A DNA stretch of 64,000 nt from Cacconaster sp033811195 (GTDB taxonomy: Bacteria > Bacteroidota > Bacteroidia > Bacteroidales > UBA932), in NCBI GenBank assembly GCA_033811195.1, contig JAPXOZ010000009.1:1-64000 (forward strand). The letters are read 5' to 3'. A model generated the notes under the pieces. It made no database searches. It saw nothing but the letters and a program-made list of their open reading frames with translations, and was not told where the DNA came from. Positions 51,807-61,317 of the stretch are shown one piece after another; within the stretch, counting starts at the first letter, position 1, and each line of letters opens with the position of its first letter. The position numbers and the translations under genes are program-made.

Positions 51807-53960
51807 ATGATCCCCGAAACAATTGAAAACATAATCAGTAACTACAGAGAAGAGGATGCTACAATGGTTATACGTGCCTATAGCATAGCTAAATCTGAGT
51901 TGAAGGAGAAAGAGCGTGGCAACAACAAACCCTTTATCGAACACCCTCTGGGAGTAGTTTCAATCATTTCGGAAATGGGCCTTATGGCAGATTCCGTAAC
52001 AGCCGTATTATTGCACGAAGCCAACCGTTTCAATGCCGAAGCCCCATCCGAACTCAACAAAACGGCACTTTTCAATAGTTTCAAGTCTAAATTCCCAAAG
52101 GAAATAATAGAGATTGTTTCAGGCCTGAACAACATAGCTTCAATAAAGCTCCAGGAGACAAATCTTGATGCCGAACGCTACCGAAAACTCATCGTATCTT
52201 ACTCAAGCGACCCGAGGGTAATCCTTATCAAACTTGCAGACCGTGTGGAAGTGATGCGTAACCTGGATATATTACCCACTTCGAAGCACAAGTCCAAGAT
52301 AATGGAGACTATGCTGCTCTATATACCGCTCGCTCACCAGTTAGGGCTATACCTAATAAAAAGCGAACTGGAGGACCTTTTTCTCAAATATGCAGAACCG
52401 GAACAGTATCGTGCCATCACCAACAATCTCAAAGCTACTGAAAGGGACCGCAACCTCTTGGTAAACCGCTTTGTCAATCCTCTGAAAGATACACTTAGCC
52501 GCAATGGCATAGAATATACTCTCAAAGCACGTACAAAGAGCGCATATTCCATCTGGAAAAAGATGCAAACCCAGAAGGTACCATTCGAGAAAATACATGA
52601 TGTTTTTGCCATAAGATTTATAATAGAGTCGCCGCCCGATAGGGAAAAAGAGCAGGAGCTCTGCTGGAGGGTTTATTCTCTAGTAACCGAAAAATACCAG
52701 ACAGACACTTCTCGTCTACGCGACTGGATTACCGTACCAAAGGAAAATGGCTACGAATCCCTACATACCACAGTGCAATACAGGGAGGGTGTCACAATTG
52801 AAGTGCAGATACGCACCGTCAGAATGGATTATGAGGCGGAACATGGTCATGCATCACACTGGTCATACAAAGGCATAAAGAGCGAAAGCGGGATTAGCAC
52901 TTGGCTCGACAGAGTGCGGACTATAATGCAGGATGGTAATAATATACAACAATACACACAGGTTTCACCTATTCTACTTAACGAGATATTCGTCTTCACT
53001 CCCACAGGAGACCTTAGACAACTTTCAGAAGGAGCAACCGTGTTGGATTTTGCATTTGATATCCATACCAATCTCGGCACAAAATGCACCGGAGGCCGTG
53101 TCAACGGCAAAATGGTCTCCATAAAGGAGAAACTCAAAACCGGCGATGTGGTGGAGATCTTGAGCAGCAAAAATCAAAAACCCACCGCAGACTGGCTCAA
53201 CATAGTCGTTACCTCCAAAGCCCGGAGCAAAATCAAACAGAGACTCAAGGAGGAGGAAAACAAGAGAGCATCTTTGGGAAAGGAAATTTTTGACAGAAGG
53301 CTTAAGAACTGGAAAATCGAAATAAATGACGAAATTCTCCACGCCCTCATCAAGAAATATAAATATAAAACTATAAAAGAGTTTTTCAGCGCTATTGGAG
53401 ATGAAACCATCAATATGATGGAAATCAAGGAATACCTTTCGGATGACAAGAAGCAAGAGAAATTACCCGACACTCTTGAAAGAGTGACTAAAGGTAGCAC
53501 TAAGGAGGAGTCTACCGACTATCTGGTTATTGACGGCAAACTCGGAAATGTGGATTACAGGATGGCTAAATGTTGTAATCCCATTTTTGGAGACGAAGTA
53601 TTCGGATTCGTGACCATCAGGGAAGGCATCAAGATCCACCGTATTTCCTGCCCCAATGCCGCACGATTGATTGAGGCCTACCCCTACAGGATACAGAAAG
53701 TAAAATGGAGGGAAAATATCAACAAAGGAAGTTTTCAGGTAACTTTGCGCATAATGGCTTACGGCGATTTCGCCACCACAAACAATATAATTGCGACCGT
53801 CAACTTATTCAAAGCCTCGATACGCTCTTTCAATGTGAATGAAAAGAGAGGAGAGTTCGAAATAATGATGCAACTCTATGTTCCCAGTAATCTCGAACTC
53901 GACAAGATAATAGCATCGCTCAAGAAACTTGGGTATGTAAGACAAGTAACACGGCTATAG
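51807..53960 (+). CDS. RelA/SpoT-family (p)ppGpp synthetase with degenerate hydrolase domain
   Basis: 717 residues: HD domain (about 20-190), synthetase (about 215-350), TGS (about 390-450), helical/zinc-finger region and ACT (about 640-717). Synthetase motifs are kept (ARTKSAYSIWKKM, RLRDWITVPKENGYESLHTTV, VEVQIRT, EAEHGHASHWSYK). The hydrolase is broken: HD is His70-Glu71, the following Glu-Asp pair is Arg-Phe, and the HN of DRLHNM is Glu-Val (LADRVEVM). It should thus make but not degrade (p)ppGpp, like RelA. It lies between uvrB and uvrA with 9-nt gaps on both sides. Confidence 0.94.
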   Translation: MIPETIENIISNYREEDATMVIRAYSIAKSELKEKERGNNKPFIEHPLGVVSIISEMGLMADSVTAVLLHEANRFNAEAPSELNKTALFNSFKSKFPKEIIEIVSGLNNIASIKLQETNLDAERYRKLIVSYSSDPRVILIKLADRVEVMRNLDILPTSKHKSKIMETMLLYIPLAHQLGLYLIKSELEDLFLKYAEPEQYRAITNNLKATERDRNLLVNRFVNPLKDTLSRNGIEYTLKARTKSAYSIWKKMQTQKVPFEKIHDVFAIRFIIESPPDREKEQELCWRVYSLVTEKYQTDTSRLRDWITVPKENGYESLHTTVQYREGVTIEVQIRTVRMDYEAEHGHASHWSYKGIKSESGISTWLDRVRTIMQDGNNIQQYTQVSPILLNEIFVFTPTGDLRQLSEGATVLDFAFDIHTNLGTKCTGGRVNGKMVSIKEKLKTGDVVEILSSKNQKPTADWLNIVVTSKARSKIKQRLKEEENKRASLGKEIFDRRLKNWKIEINDEILHALIKKYKYKTIKEFFSAIGDETINMMEIKEYLSDDKKQEKLPDTLERVTKGSTKEESTDYLVIDGKLGNVDYRMAKCCNPIFGDEVFGFVTIREGIKIHRISCPNAARLIEAYPYRIQKVKWRENINKGSFQVTLRIMAYGDFATTNNIIATVNLFKASIRSFNVNEKRGEFEIMMQLYVPSNLELDKIIASLKKLGYVRQVTRL

Positions 53961-53969
53961 TACTGCATT

Positions 53970-56768
53970 ATGGCTGAGAAACAGATACATATCAAAGGAG
54001 CCAGGGTCAACAATCTCAAAAACATAGACCTTAAAATACCTCGGGACAAACTTGTGGTTATCACAGGTGTATCGGGTTCCGGCAAATCTTCTCTGGCATT
54101 CGACACACTTTTTGCTGAAGGACAGCGCCGTTTTGCCGAGAGTCTCTCCTCATTTGCAAGGCAATTTCTCGGCAGAATGAACAAACCCGCAGTAGACTAC
54201 ATCACCGGCATACCGCCAGCTATTGCTATCGGTCAACGTATACACAGCCGTAATTCAAGATCTACTGTCGCCTCAACTAGCGAGATATACGACTATCTAA
54301 GACTGCTTTATGCCAAAATTGGCAGGACATATTCCCCTATCTCCGGAAGAGAAGTATTCTGTGATACTCCCAAAAGCGTTTCCGATTATATTTTTGCTCT
54401 CGGAGAGGACAATACGGTACTAATCCTAGCAGACATAGGATGGGAGGAGGATGGCAAGGTAGAGAAACTTTTAGATCTCAAGCAGGAAGGATTTGTTAGA
54501 GTAGCCTCATCAGAAGGTGCTATTTTCAGGATAGAAGAGATCCTACAAAATATGGTGGACTTTGAGGGAATGGAGCTCCATCTGCTTGTGGACCGTATTA
54601 TCATTAGTGACAATGAGGAGACCCGCAATCGTCTCCTTGACTCTTTACAAACTGCATTTGTACAGGGGAACGGACGTATTTCCCTCTTTGGTAATGGAGT
54701 GTTGAAGGAGTTTTCAAATATTTTCGAGAGCGATGGGATTGTTTTCGAACGCCCTAACGAGTATATGTTTAGTTATAACAATCCACTCGGCGCCTGTCCT
54801 GAGTGTGGTGGTTTCGGCAAAGTTATGGGCATCGACGAGTCTTTGGTAATCCCCGACCCATCATTAAGCCTATATGAAGGTGCGGTAGCTTGCTGGAGAG
54901 GAGAAACTATGAGCCGTTTTCTGAATGATTTCATAATGGAATCTGCACAAACCGGATTTCCAATCCACAAATCATACAACAAACTTTCCCCACAGGAAAA
55001 AATGATACTTTGGGAGGGAGAAAAGGGCAGTACAGCCATCACCCCTTTCTTCAAATGGATTGAAAGCAAAAGATATAAGATACAATTCAACTATATGCTT
55101 TCCCGATACTCCGGAAAGACAACTTGCCGGCTCTGTAAAGGTACCAGACTCAAGGAACAGGCTCGATGGGTAAAAATAGGTGGCAAAGATATCACTGAAC
55201 TAATGCAAATGCAGGTAGGAGACCTGGCAAAACACTTTGAGTCACTGCTGCCTGGATCACAATCCGGAATTGAACTGAATGAATATGACTACGCTATCGC
55301 ATCAAGAGCACTTAAGGAAATAGGACAACGGTTGGACTATCTCAAATCTGTGGGACTCTCCTACCTCACTCTGGACAGACCCTCTTCCACACTGAGCGGA
55401 GGAGAGAGCCAGCGCATTGCCCTTGTAAGTTCTCTGGGCAACAATCTCGTGGGATCTATGTATATCCTGGACGAACCGAGCATAGGTCTCCATCCCAGGG
55501 ATACCCAACGCCTTATATCAGTACTGAAAAAACTCCGTGACCTCGGCAATACCGTAATTGTGGTAGAACACGACGAAGACATAATACGTGCTGCTGACCA
55601 GCTCATCGATATCGGACCACTGGCCGGAAAGCAGGGTGGAGAGGTTGTATACCAGGGACCCGTCACCGGTGATGACACCTCGTCACTCACACTTAAATAC
55701 CTCTCGGAAAGAAATCTTAAGAGTATTCCTCCTGCAAGAAGAAGGTGGAGCTACTACATTGAGGTTGTGGGCGCAATGCAAAACAATCTCAAGAACATAA
55801 ATGTGCGCTTTCCACTCAAATGTCTTACTGCAGTTACAGGTGTCAGCGGTAGCGGCAAGTCTTCTCTCGTGGGAGAGATACTCCATCCTGCACTTAACCG
55901 CCATATTCACCAGTTAGGGAGCAAACCCGGACTTTTCAAAGAACTGAGGGGGGATTTGGGCCGGTTAACTTCCGTAGAGTATATAGACCAGAACCCCATA
56001 GGCAAGAGCACTAGATCCAACCCTGTAACATACCTGAAGATTTATGATGACATCCGCAAGCTTTTCTCCGAGCAGCCCTATGCGAAAATGAACAACTATG
56101 GACACTCTCATTTTTCCTTCAATATAGATGGAGGACGTTGTCCTGAATGTCAGGGAGAAGGAGTAATAAAGATAGAGATGCAGTTCATGGCAGATGTGAC
56201 CATCACCTGCGAGGCATGCGGTGGTAAACGGTTCCAGCCTGATATCCTAGAAGTTAAATTTAAGGATAAAAACATCAGCGATGTGCTCAATATGAGTGTA
56301 GATGAAGCTATTCAGTTTTTCTCAGCCCAAAATGACCAGACAGCTAAGAGGATTGCCGACAAACTCCAGCCCCTTAAAGATGTTGGACTTTCCTATGTCA
56401 GTTTAGGACAAAGCAGCAGTACCCTCAGTGGAGGCGAAAGCCAAAGAATCAAACTGGCTTCATTCCTCGGAAAGGAGTCCTCTTCGGGAAGCATTTTGTT
56501 TATATTTGACGAACCAACCACCGGACTTCATTTCCAGGATATCGAGAAACTACTCCAATCATTTGATGCTCTTATAGAAAAAGGACACTCTGTGATTGTG
56601 GTAGAGCACAATTTGGATATCATAAGAGCTGCTGACTGGGTTATCGATCTCGGTCCTGATGCCGGAGACAAAGGTGGTGAACTGGTTTTTGAAGGGACGC
56701 CGGAAATGTTAGCTCTCCATACCGAACTCCCCACAGGTGCCGCTTTAGCGGCAAACTTCCGGAATTAG
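53970..56768 (+). CDS. uvrA: UvrABC system protein A
   Basis: 932 residues with two ABC ATPase halves: Walker A GVSGSGKSS at about 33 and GVSGSGKSSLVGE at about 625, signatures LSGGESQRIALVSSLG and LSGGESQRIKLASFLG. The C-terminal zinc module (CPECQGEG ... CEACGGKRF) is intact. In the first half only one CxxC pair (CPECGGFG) is seen where classical UvrA has two, as in a shorter Bacteroidetes UvrA group I recall. UvrA recognises DNA damage and loads UvrB. It closes the amidase-uvrB-rel-uvrA operon. Confidence 0.97.
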   Translation: MAEKQIHIKGARVNNLKNIDLKIPRDKLVVITGVSGSGKSSLAFDTLFAEGQRRFAESLSSFARQFLGRMNKPAVDYITGIPPAIAIGQRIHSRNSRSTVASTSEIYDYLRLLYAKIGRTYSPISGREVFCDTPKSVSDYIFALGEDNTVLILADIGWEEDGKVEKLLDLKQEGFVRVASSEGAIFRIEEILQNMVDFEGMELHLLVDRIIISDNEETRNRLLDSLQTAFVQGNGRISLFGNGVLKEFSNIFESDGIVFERPNEYMFSYNNPLGACPECGGFGKVMGIDESLVIPDPSLSLYEGAVACWRGETMSRFLNDFIMESAQTGFPIHKSYNKLSPQEKMILWEGEKGSTAITPFFKWIESKRYKIQFNYMLSRYSGKTTCRLCKGTRLKEQARWVKIGGKDITELMQMQVGDLAKHFESLLPGSQSGIELNEYDYAIASRALKEIGQRLDYLKSVGLSYLTLDRPSSTLSGGESQRIALVSSLGNNLVGSMYILDEPSIGLHPRDTQRLISVLKKLRDLGNTVIVVEHDEDIIRAADQLIDIGPLAGKQGGEVVYQGPVTGDDTSSLTLKYLSERNLKSIPPARRRWSYYIEVVGAMQNNLKNINVRFPLKCLTAVTGVSGSGKSSLVGEILHPALNRHIHQLGSKPGLFKELRGDLGRLTSVEYIDQNPIGKSTRSNPVTYLKIYDDIRKLFSEQPYAKMNNYGHSHFSFNIDGGRCPECQGEGVIKIEMQFMADVTITCEACGGKRFQPDILEVKFKDKNISDVLNMSVDEAIQFFSAQNDQTAKRIADKLQPLKDVGLSYVSLGQSSSTLSGGESQRIKLASFLGKESSSGSILFIFDEPTTGLHFQDIEKLLQSFDALIEKGHSVIVVEHNLDIIRAADWVIDLGPDAGDKGGELVFEGTPEMLALHTELPTGAALAANFRN

Positions 56769-56800
56769 TTTCCACAATAGAGACTCTTTGATTATATTTG
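56769..56800 (+). promoter_or_regulatory. Promoter for the beta-propeller gene
   Basis: TTTC (56769-56772), 20 nt, TATATTTG (56793-56800), starting at the base after the uvrA stop codon. It gives a leader of only about 7 nt to ATG 56814. Confidence 0.55.
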
Positions 56801-56813
56801 TACTTTCAAGAAG

Positions 56814-58346
56814 ATGAAGACCATATCCCTATTGCTGATGCTCACTTTGCTCTCCTTCTGCGGAAGTCAGAGAGACAGGGTCGCCGCTGCATCTTCTGCA
56901 CATGATGGACGTTACACTGCTATTTCACCCCTTCCTGACACCTCTTTCTCCTCTGTTGAAGCACTCATTTACGAAATCACCATTTTCGATACAATTAATA
57001 GCGGAGTCATCGCAGACTTGAGGAACCTTTATGATTCCGTACCTGGCATTTTAACCTTTAGAGGTGGTCCATACAGGAACTACCCAAAATACGGAAAAAT
57101 TGCAGGCAGACCTGACTCAATTGCTGTCGACTGGGTGTTTAAAACTGCATTTGATACCACTAAAACGCCTTACGGTATCTGGGGAGGCGGAACCGGATGG
57201 ACTGGGCAGCCCCTACTGGCTGAATGGTCTACTGACATTACCGGCAACACTATCCCAAATAGAGAAATTATTATTGGATCCCTCGCTGGAAAAGTTTATT
57301 TTCTGGATTACTCCACCGGCCAGCCCTCAAGAAATACAATTAACGTTGCCAATGTCATTAAGGGTACACCCTCACTTGATCCTACTCTCAACGGTAACCT
57401 TTATGTGGGACAAGGTGTCGAAATTACCCCTCCTTTCGGGGCTATGGTGATAGACTTGGATAAACATGCCATAACCCATTTCATGCCGAAAGACCCCCTT
57501 GCCTGGCGCGGCTGGAGTGCATATGACTCTTCACCGATAAGGGTAGGGCAATTTCTTTTCAGACTGGGTGAAAATGGCACTGTCTATAAATACCTTGTGG
57601 AACAGGGATCTCTGAATCTCCACTCCACCATGAAATATAGAGTTAAAGGCAAAAAAGCCCCCGGTATCGAATCCTCACCGGCAATCTATCGCAATTACGG
57701 CTATTTTACGGACAACAGCGGCAATGTGATATGCTTCAATCTGGACAATCTAAAGCCGATTTGGAGATATGACAACCATGATGATAGTGACGCTACTCCG
57801 GTACTTTGCGAAGAAATGGGTATCCCCTACCTCTATACATCCTGTGAGGTTGACAAACAGGATTCCATAGGCTTTTCCTATTTTATAAAACTCAACGCTC
57901 TGACGGGAGAAAAGGTTTGGGAAAACAAAATCGCCTGTAGGAAAGCATACTCTGATGGGAAATTGTCTGACGGAGGTATGTTTTCCACCCCGCTGCCCGG
58001 TATCGGAGATTGCGATGAATACATTTTCGCATCTATAGTCACACATATACCGGCTTACAAGGGAATTTTTATGGCCATTGACAAAAGCACAGGAAAAACT
58101 CTTTACCGCTTTGACCTCAAGCGATACGCCTGGTCTTCACCCGTACCGATGCTGGATCCTGAAGGGAAGATGTATATCTTTGCTGCTGACTGTTGGGGAT
58201 ATGTCTATCTCATAGAAGGAGCTAGCGGAAAGATTCTACTTTCTGAAAAGGTGGGCATTAATTTCGAGGGATCGCCAATAATAGTAGACAATACTGTGAT
58301 TATCGGCTCCCGTGGAGATAAGATATATAAGATTTCGATTCATTGA
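56814..58346 (+). CDS. PQQ-like beta-propeller lipoprotein or secreted protein
   Basis: 510 residues. The N-terminus is a signal peptide with a Cys (LLSFCGS) that may be a lipobox, although Phe before Cys is unusual. The rest repeats propeller blades with the PQQ-like pattern (IIIGSLAGKVYFLDYSTGQ, GYFTDNSGNVICFNLDNL, YFIKLNALTGEKVWENK, FMAIDKSTGKTLYRFDL, YVYLIEGASGKILL). No quinoprotein dehydrogenase metal site is evident. It is probably a binding or scaffold protein in the periplasm or on the surface. The nitroreductase starts 16 nt later. Confidence 0.85.
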   Translation: MKTISLLLMLTLLSFCGSQRDRVAAASSAHDGRYTAISPLPDTSFSSVEALIYEITIFDTINSGVIADLRNLYDSVPGILTFRGGPYRNYPKYGKIAGRPDSIAVDWVFKTAFDTTKTPYGIWGGGTGWTGQPLLAEWSTDITGNTIPNREIIIGSLAGKVYFLDYSTGQPSRNTINVANVIKGTPSLDPTLNGNLYVGQGVEITPPFGAMVIDLDKHAITHFMPKDPLAWRGWSAYDSSPIRVGQFLFRLGENGTVYKYLVEQGSLNLHSTMKYRVKGKKAPGIESSPAIYRNYGYFTDNSGNVICFNLDNLKPIWRYDNHDDSDATPVLCEEMGIPYLYTSCEVDKQDSIGFSYFIKLNALTGEKVWENKIACRKAYSDGKLSDGGMFSTPLPGIGDCDEYIFASIVTHIPAYKGIFMAIDKSTGKTLYRFDLKRYAWSSPVPMLDPEGKMYIFAADCWGYVYLIEGASGKILLSEKVGINFEGSPIIVDNTVIIGSRGDKIYKISIH

Positions 58347-58362
58347 CAAAAAAGGATAGATT

Positions 58363-58950
58363 ATGAACAGAATATGGAAAGAGATTACGGACATAGCTCT
58401 TCCAGCACCACGCCGCAAAGGTGGAATGCCTCTGATGGAGGCTCTCAACCGTAGGGAGTCATCGAGAGAACTTACCTCTGAACCACTTGACATGCAGACA
58501 CTTTCAGATCTGCTTTGGGCTGCCTGGGGCTACAACAGAGAGCACAAGCGCACTGCCCCCTCATCACACAATCGGCAGGAAATCGACCTCTACGTCTTCC
58601 TCGCAAGCGGTACTTATATCTATGATGCTGCAGGCAACCGTCTGTTACTCCACGACGACGAGGACCTACGTAGCCTCACAGGCACCCAGGACTTTGTGGG
58701 AACCGCCGCTGCAGAAATAGCTATGGTGGCAGATACAACCAAAATCAAAGGAAAGACTCCACAAGGTACGATCGAGGCCATATACGCCAACACCGGCTTT
58801 ATATCCCAAAACATCTACCTCTTCTGTGCTCACGCAGGCCTTGGAGGTGTCACCCGAGCCATGGTTCCAAAAGAAGAACTGGCACAAAGGTTGCGGCTCA
58901 ACGATAATCAGGTCATAACACTAGTCCATACTGTAGGATACAAAAAATGA
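58363..58950 (+). CDS. Nitroreductase family protein (SagB/ThcOx-like)
   Basis: 195 residues with an FMN-binding core: MEALNRRESSRELTSEPLDMQTLSDLLWAAWGYNRE (N-terminal Arg-Arg-Ser site, given as one block of the fold), then APSSHNRQEIDLYV and a C-terminal dimer helix. Reactions in the family range from NAD(P)H-dependent nitro-reduction to azoline oxidation. The PSSHNRQ motif resembles SagB/ThcOx oxidases, but no peptide-cyclase gene is nearby, so a general reductase is as likely. It lies 10 nt before the kinase gene and probably shares a transcript. Confidence 0.85.
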   Translation: MNRIWKEITDIALPAPRRKGGMPLMEALNRRESSRELTSEPLDMQTLSDLLWAAWGYNREHKRTAPSSHNRQEIDLYVFLASGTYIYDAAGNRLLLHDDEDLRSLTGTQDFVGTAAAEIAMVADTTKIKGKTPQGTIEAIYANTGFISQNIYLFCAHAGLGGVTRAMVPKEELAQRLRLNDNQVITLVHTVGYKK

Positions 58951-58960
58951 GAACCCGAAA

Positions 58961-60376
58961 ATGGAACAACTCGAGATACTTTTTGAACAATTTACCGGCG
59001 AAAAGCCAATATCAACAGAAGAACTTCCCTCATCCGGCAGTAACAGACGCTACTTCCGCATAAAAAGCAAAAACCGCTCTTTGATTGGAGCACAGGGCAC
59101 CTGCGTTGATGAAAACATAGCTTTCATGACCATTGCCAAACACTTCCACAAAAAGGGACTCAATGTGCCGCAGGTGTACAGCTGCAGTGCTGACAACGTT
59201 TACTATCTACAAGAAGATCTTGGGGACGATACGCTCTACAGTCGCATAACACCGGGACGTGAGAGCGGCAAATATTCTCCCAAAGAGAAGGAATTACTCC
59301 TCAAGACAATCCGAAAATTACCTGAAATCCAGTTTGAGGGAGCTAAAGGACTTGATTTCTCCGTATGTTATCCTCAACCTGAGTTTGACGAAAGGATGAT
59401 CTTTTTTGATCTCAACTATTTTAAATATTGTTTTCTGAAGGCGACCGGTATTGAATTCGGCGAAATTGAGTTGCAGAACGATTTCGATAATATGTCACAG
59501 GTGCTGATGCACAGTATGTCCGACACTTTCTTGTATCGTGATTTTCAAGCCCGCAATGTGATGATCGTGAAGGATGAACCCTATTTTATAGACTTTCAGG
59601 GAGGACGCAGGGGACCTATCTTTTATGATGTGGCATCCTTTATATGGCAAGCCAAAGCTTGTTATTCGGAAAATTTAAAAAATGAACTTGTAGATGCTTA
59701 TCTGGATGCTCTTAAGCAGTACATTCCGGTAAACAAAAAACAGTTTCGTGACACTCTGCGTCATTTTGTACTCTTCAGAACTCTTCAGGTGCTGGGAGCC
59801 TATGGTTTCAGAGGATATTTTGAGAAAAAACCACACTTTCTACAGAGTGTACCATTTGCGATAGACAATCTCAGAAAGCTTCTTGTCGAACCATTTACTG
59901 AGTATCCCTATCTTTCGAAGATTCTCGGAGAACTGACTCGTATGCGCGAATTCACGGAGATGGGCGTTGACCGCCGTCTTGAGGTTAAAATCTACAGTTT
60001 TGCCTACAAGAAAGGCATACCCAACGATGTTAGCGGTAATGGAGGCGGATATGTGTTTGATTGCCGTGCTCTGGAAAATCCCGGGAAGTTTGATCATTTT
60101 AAGCATTTTACCGGCCTTGACAAAGAGGTTGCCGATTTTATGGAGGCTGAAGGCGGGGTTCAAAAATTCCTTACAAAGGTCTACTCCCTTGCTGATGCTC
60201 ATGTCCAGAGGTATATAGAGCGCAAATTTACCCATCTGATGTTTTGTTTCGGTTGTACCGGAGGCCAGCACCGATCAGTCTATTGCGCCCAGCATCTGGC
60301 AAGGCATCTGGCCGGTAAATTCAATATTAGGATTCACGTCTATCATAGAGAACAGGGTCTGGAGCAGGAGTTTTGA
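58961..60376 (+). CDS. AmgK-like sugar kinase fused to a RapZ C-terminal domain
   Basis: 471 residues. Residues 1-320 form an aminoglycoside-phosphotransferase fold with YLQEDLGDDTLY, the catalytic loop YRDFQARNV (Asp194, Asn199) and the metal motif IDFQGGRRGPIFYDVASF (Asp211). This is closest to AmgK, which phosphorylates MurNAc and GlcNAc at C1. Residues 338-465 match the RapZ C-terminal domain (SFAYKKGIP, YVFDCRALENP, FTGLDKEV, GCTGGQHRSV). In E. coli that domain binds glucosamine-6-P and RNA. The fused P-loop half of RapZ is absent. The MurU-like gene starts one base after the stop, so the two form an operon. Confidence 0.9.
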   Translation: MEQLEILFEQFTGEKPISTEELPSSGSNRRYFRIKSKNRSLIGAQGTCVDENIAFMTIAKHFHKKGLNVPQVYSCSADNVYYLQEDLGDDTLYSRITPGRESGKYSPKEKELLLKTIRKLPEIQFEGAKGLDFSVCYPQPEFDERMIFFDLNYFKYCFLKATGIEFGEIELQNDFDNMSQVLMHSMSDTFLYRDFQARNVMIVKDEPYFIDFQGGRRGPIFYDVASFIWQAKACYSENLKNELVDAYLDALKQYIPVNKKQFRDTLRHFVLFRTLQVLGAYGFRGYFEKKPHFLQSVPFAIDNLRKLLVEPFTEYPYLSKILGELTRMREFTEMGVDRRLEVKIYSFAYKKGIPNDVSGNGGGYVFDCRALENPGKFDHFKHFTGLDKEVADFMEAEGGVQKFLTKVYSLADAHVQRYIERKFTHLMFCFGCTGGQHRSVYCAQHLARHLAGKFNIRIHVYHREQGLEQEF

Positions 60377-60377
60377 G

Positions 60378-61127
60378 ATGAACCCTTACGCTCTTATATT
60401 CGCCGCAGGTCTGGGTACAAGACTCAAACCACTGACTGACACTATGCCAAAGGCACTGGTGTCAGTCGAGGGTATTCCGCTACTTGAGAGGGTGATTCTA
60501 CGTCTCAAAGAAGCCGGTTACTATAATATTGTGATCAATGTCCACCATTTTGCAGAGCAAATTATAGATTTTATTGAACAGAAGGATTCATTCGGGATTT
60601 CGGTAGCTATATCGGATGAAAGAGATCTGCTGCGCGAGACCGGTGGTGGCATAAAGCATGCTGCCCACCTGTTGAAGTCCGACCATTTCCTGGTTCACAA
60701 TGTCGATATAATATCCGATCTGGATATTGCCCTATTTGAGCAAAAATATCTTGAAGAAGAAAAAGAGCATGTGGACTCAGAGAGACCGCTTTTGGCGACA
60801 ATCCTTGTGAGTAAGCGTAAAACGCAGCGCTTTTTTCTCTTTGATAAAGATGATAATCTGGTCGGCTGGACCAATATCGCCACAGGAGAAGTACGTTCTC
60901 CATTTCCTGATCTGAATCCCGACAAATGTCGCAAACTCGCATTCGCAGGAATTCACAATATAGCCGAGAGAGTTTTTCCACTTATGTCGAATTGGCCTGA
61001 TCGATTTTCAATTGTAGATTTCTATATCGCCAATTGCGATAAGTTTCTCATTAAAGGAATCGAAATGCCCGGACTTTCTATCCGTGACGTGGGCAAAATA
61101 GCTGATCTCGAACAATTAAAAGGTTAA
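60378..61127 (+). CDS. MurU-like sugar-1-phosphate nucleotidyltransferase
   Basis: 249 residues of the NTP-transferase family. Signature LIFAAGLGTRLKPLTDTMPKAL (nucleotide and Mg site, as a block), VNVHHFAEQI-like INVHHFAEQI, LLRETGGGIKHA and a Val-Asp VHNVDIISDLD motif. The length and these motifs fit MurU, the MurNAc-1-P uridylyltransferase that acts after AmgK in the MurNAc-recycling route bypassing de novo UDP-MurNAc synthesis. Alternatives are glucose- or mannose-1-P transferases, but the one-base gap to the kinase favours MurU-like. Confidence 0.85.
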   Translation: MNPYALIFAAGLGTRLKPLTDTMPKALVSVEGIPLLERVILRLKEAGYYNIVINVHHFAEQIIDFIEQKDSFGISVAISDERDLLRETGGGIKHAAHLLKSDHFLVHNVDIISDLDIALFEQKYLEEEKEHVDSERPLLATILVSKRKTQRFFLFDKDDNLVGWTNIATGEVRSPFPDLNPDKCRKLAFAGIHNIAERVFPLMSNWPDRFSIVDFYIANCDKFLIKGIEMPGLSIRDVGKIADLEQLKG

Positions 61128-61317
61128 TCTGATTTCTTACATACCGGTCACATGTTGGAAGTGACTTGTTAATCTTTTTGCAATAGGAGGAATTTTTCAT
61201 CTATTCCTAATGAATTTAGTATACGGAGTGAGATTCTGGTGCAAAATTGTGTTTTTACACACTAAAATGTTAACTTTATGGTTTAAAGTATAAATAACGA
61301 TAATAAATAAACTCCCT

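Noticed and set aside
61147..61165. Terminator after the MurU-like gene
   Set aside because: Only a 5-bp stem (GTCAC/GTGAC) with the T-run displaced by several bases; too weak to call.
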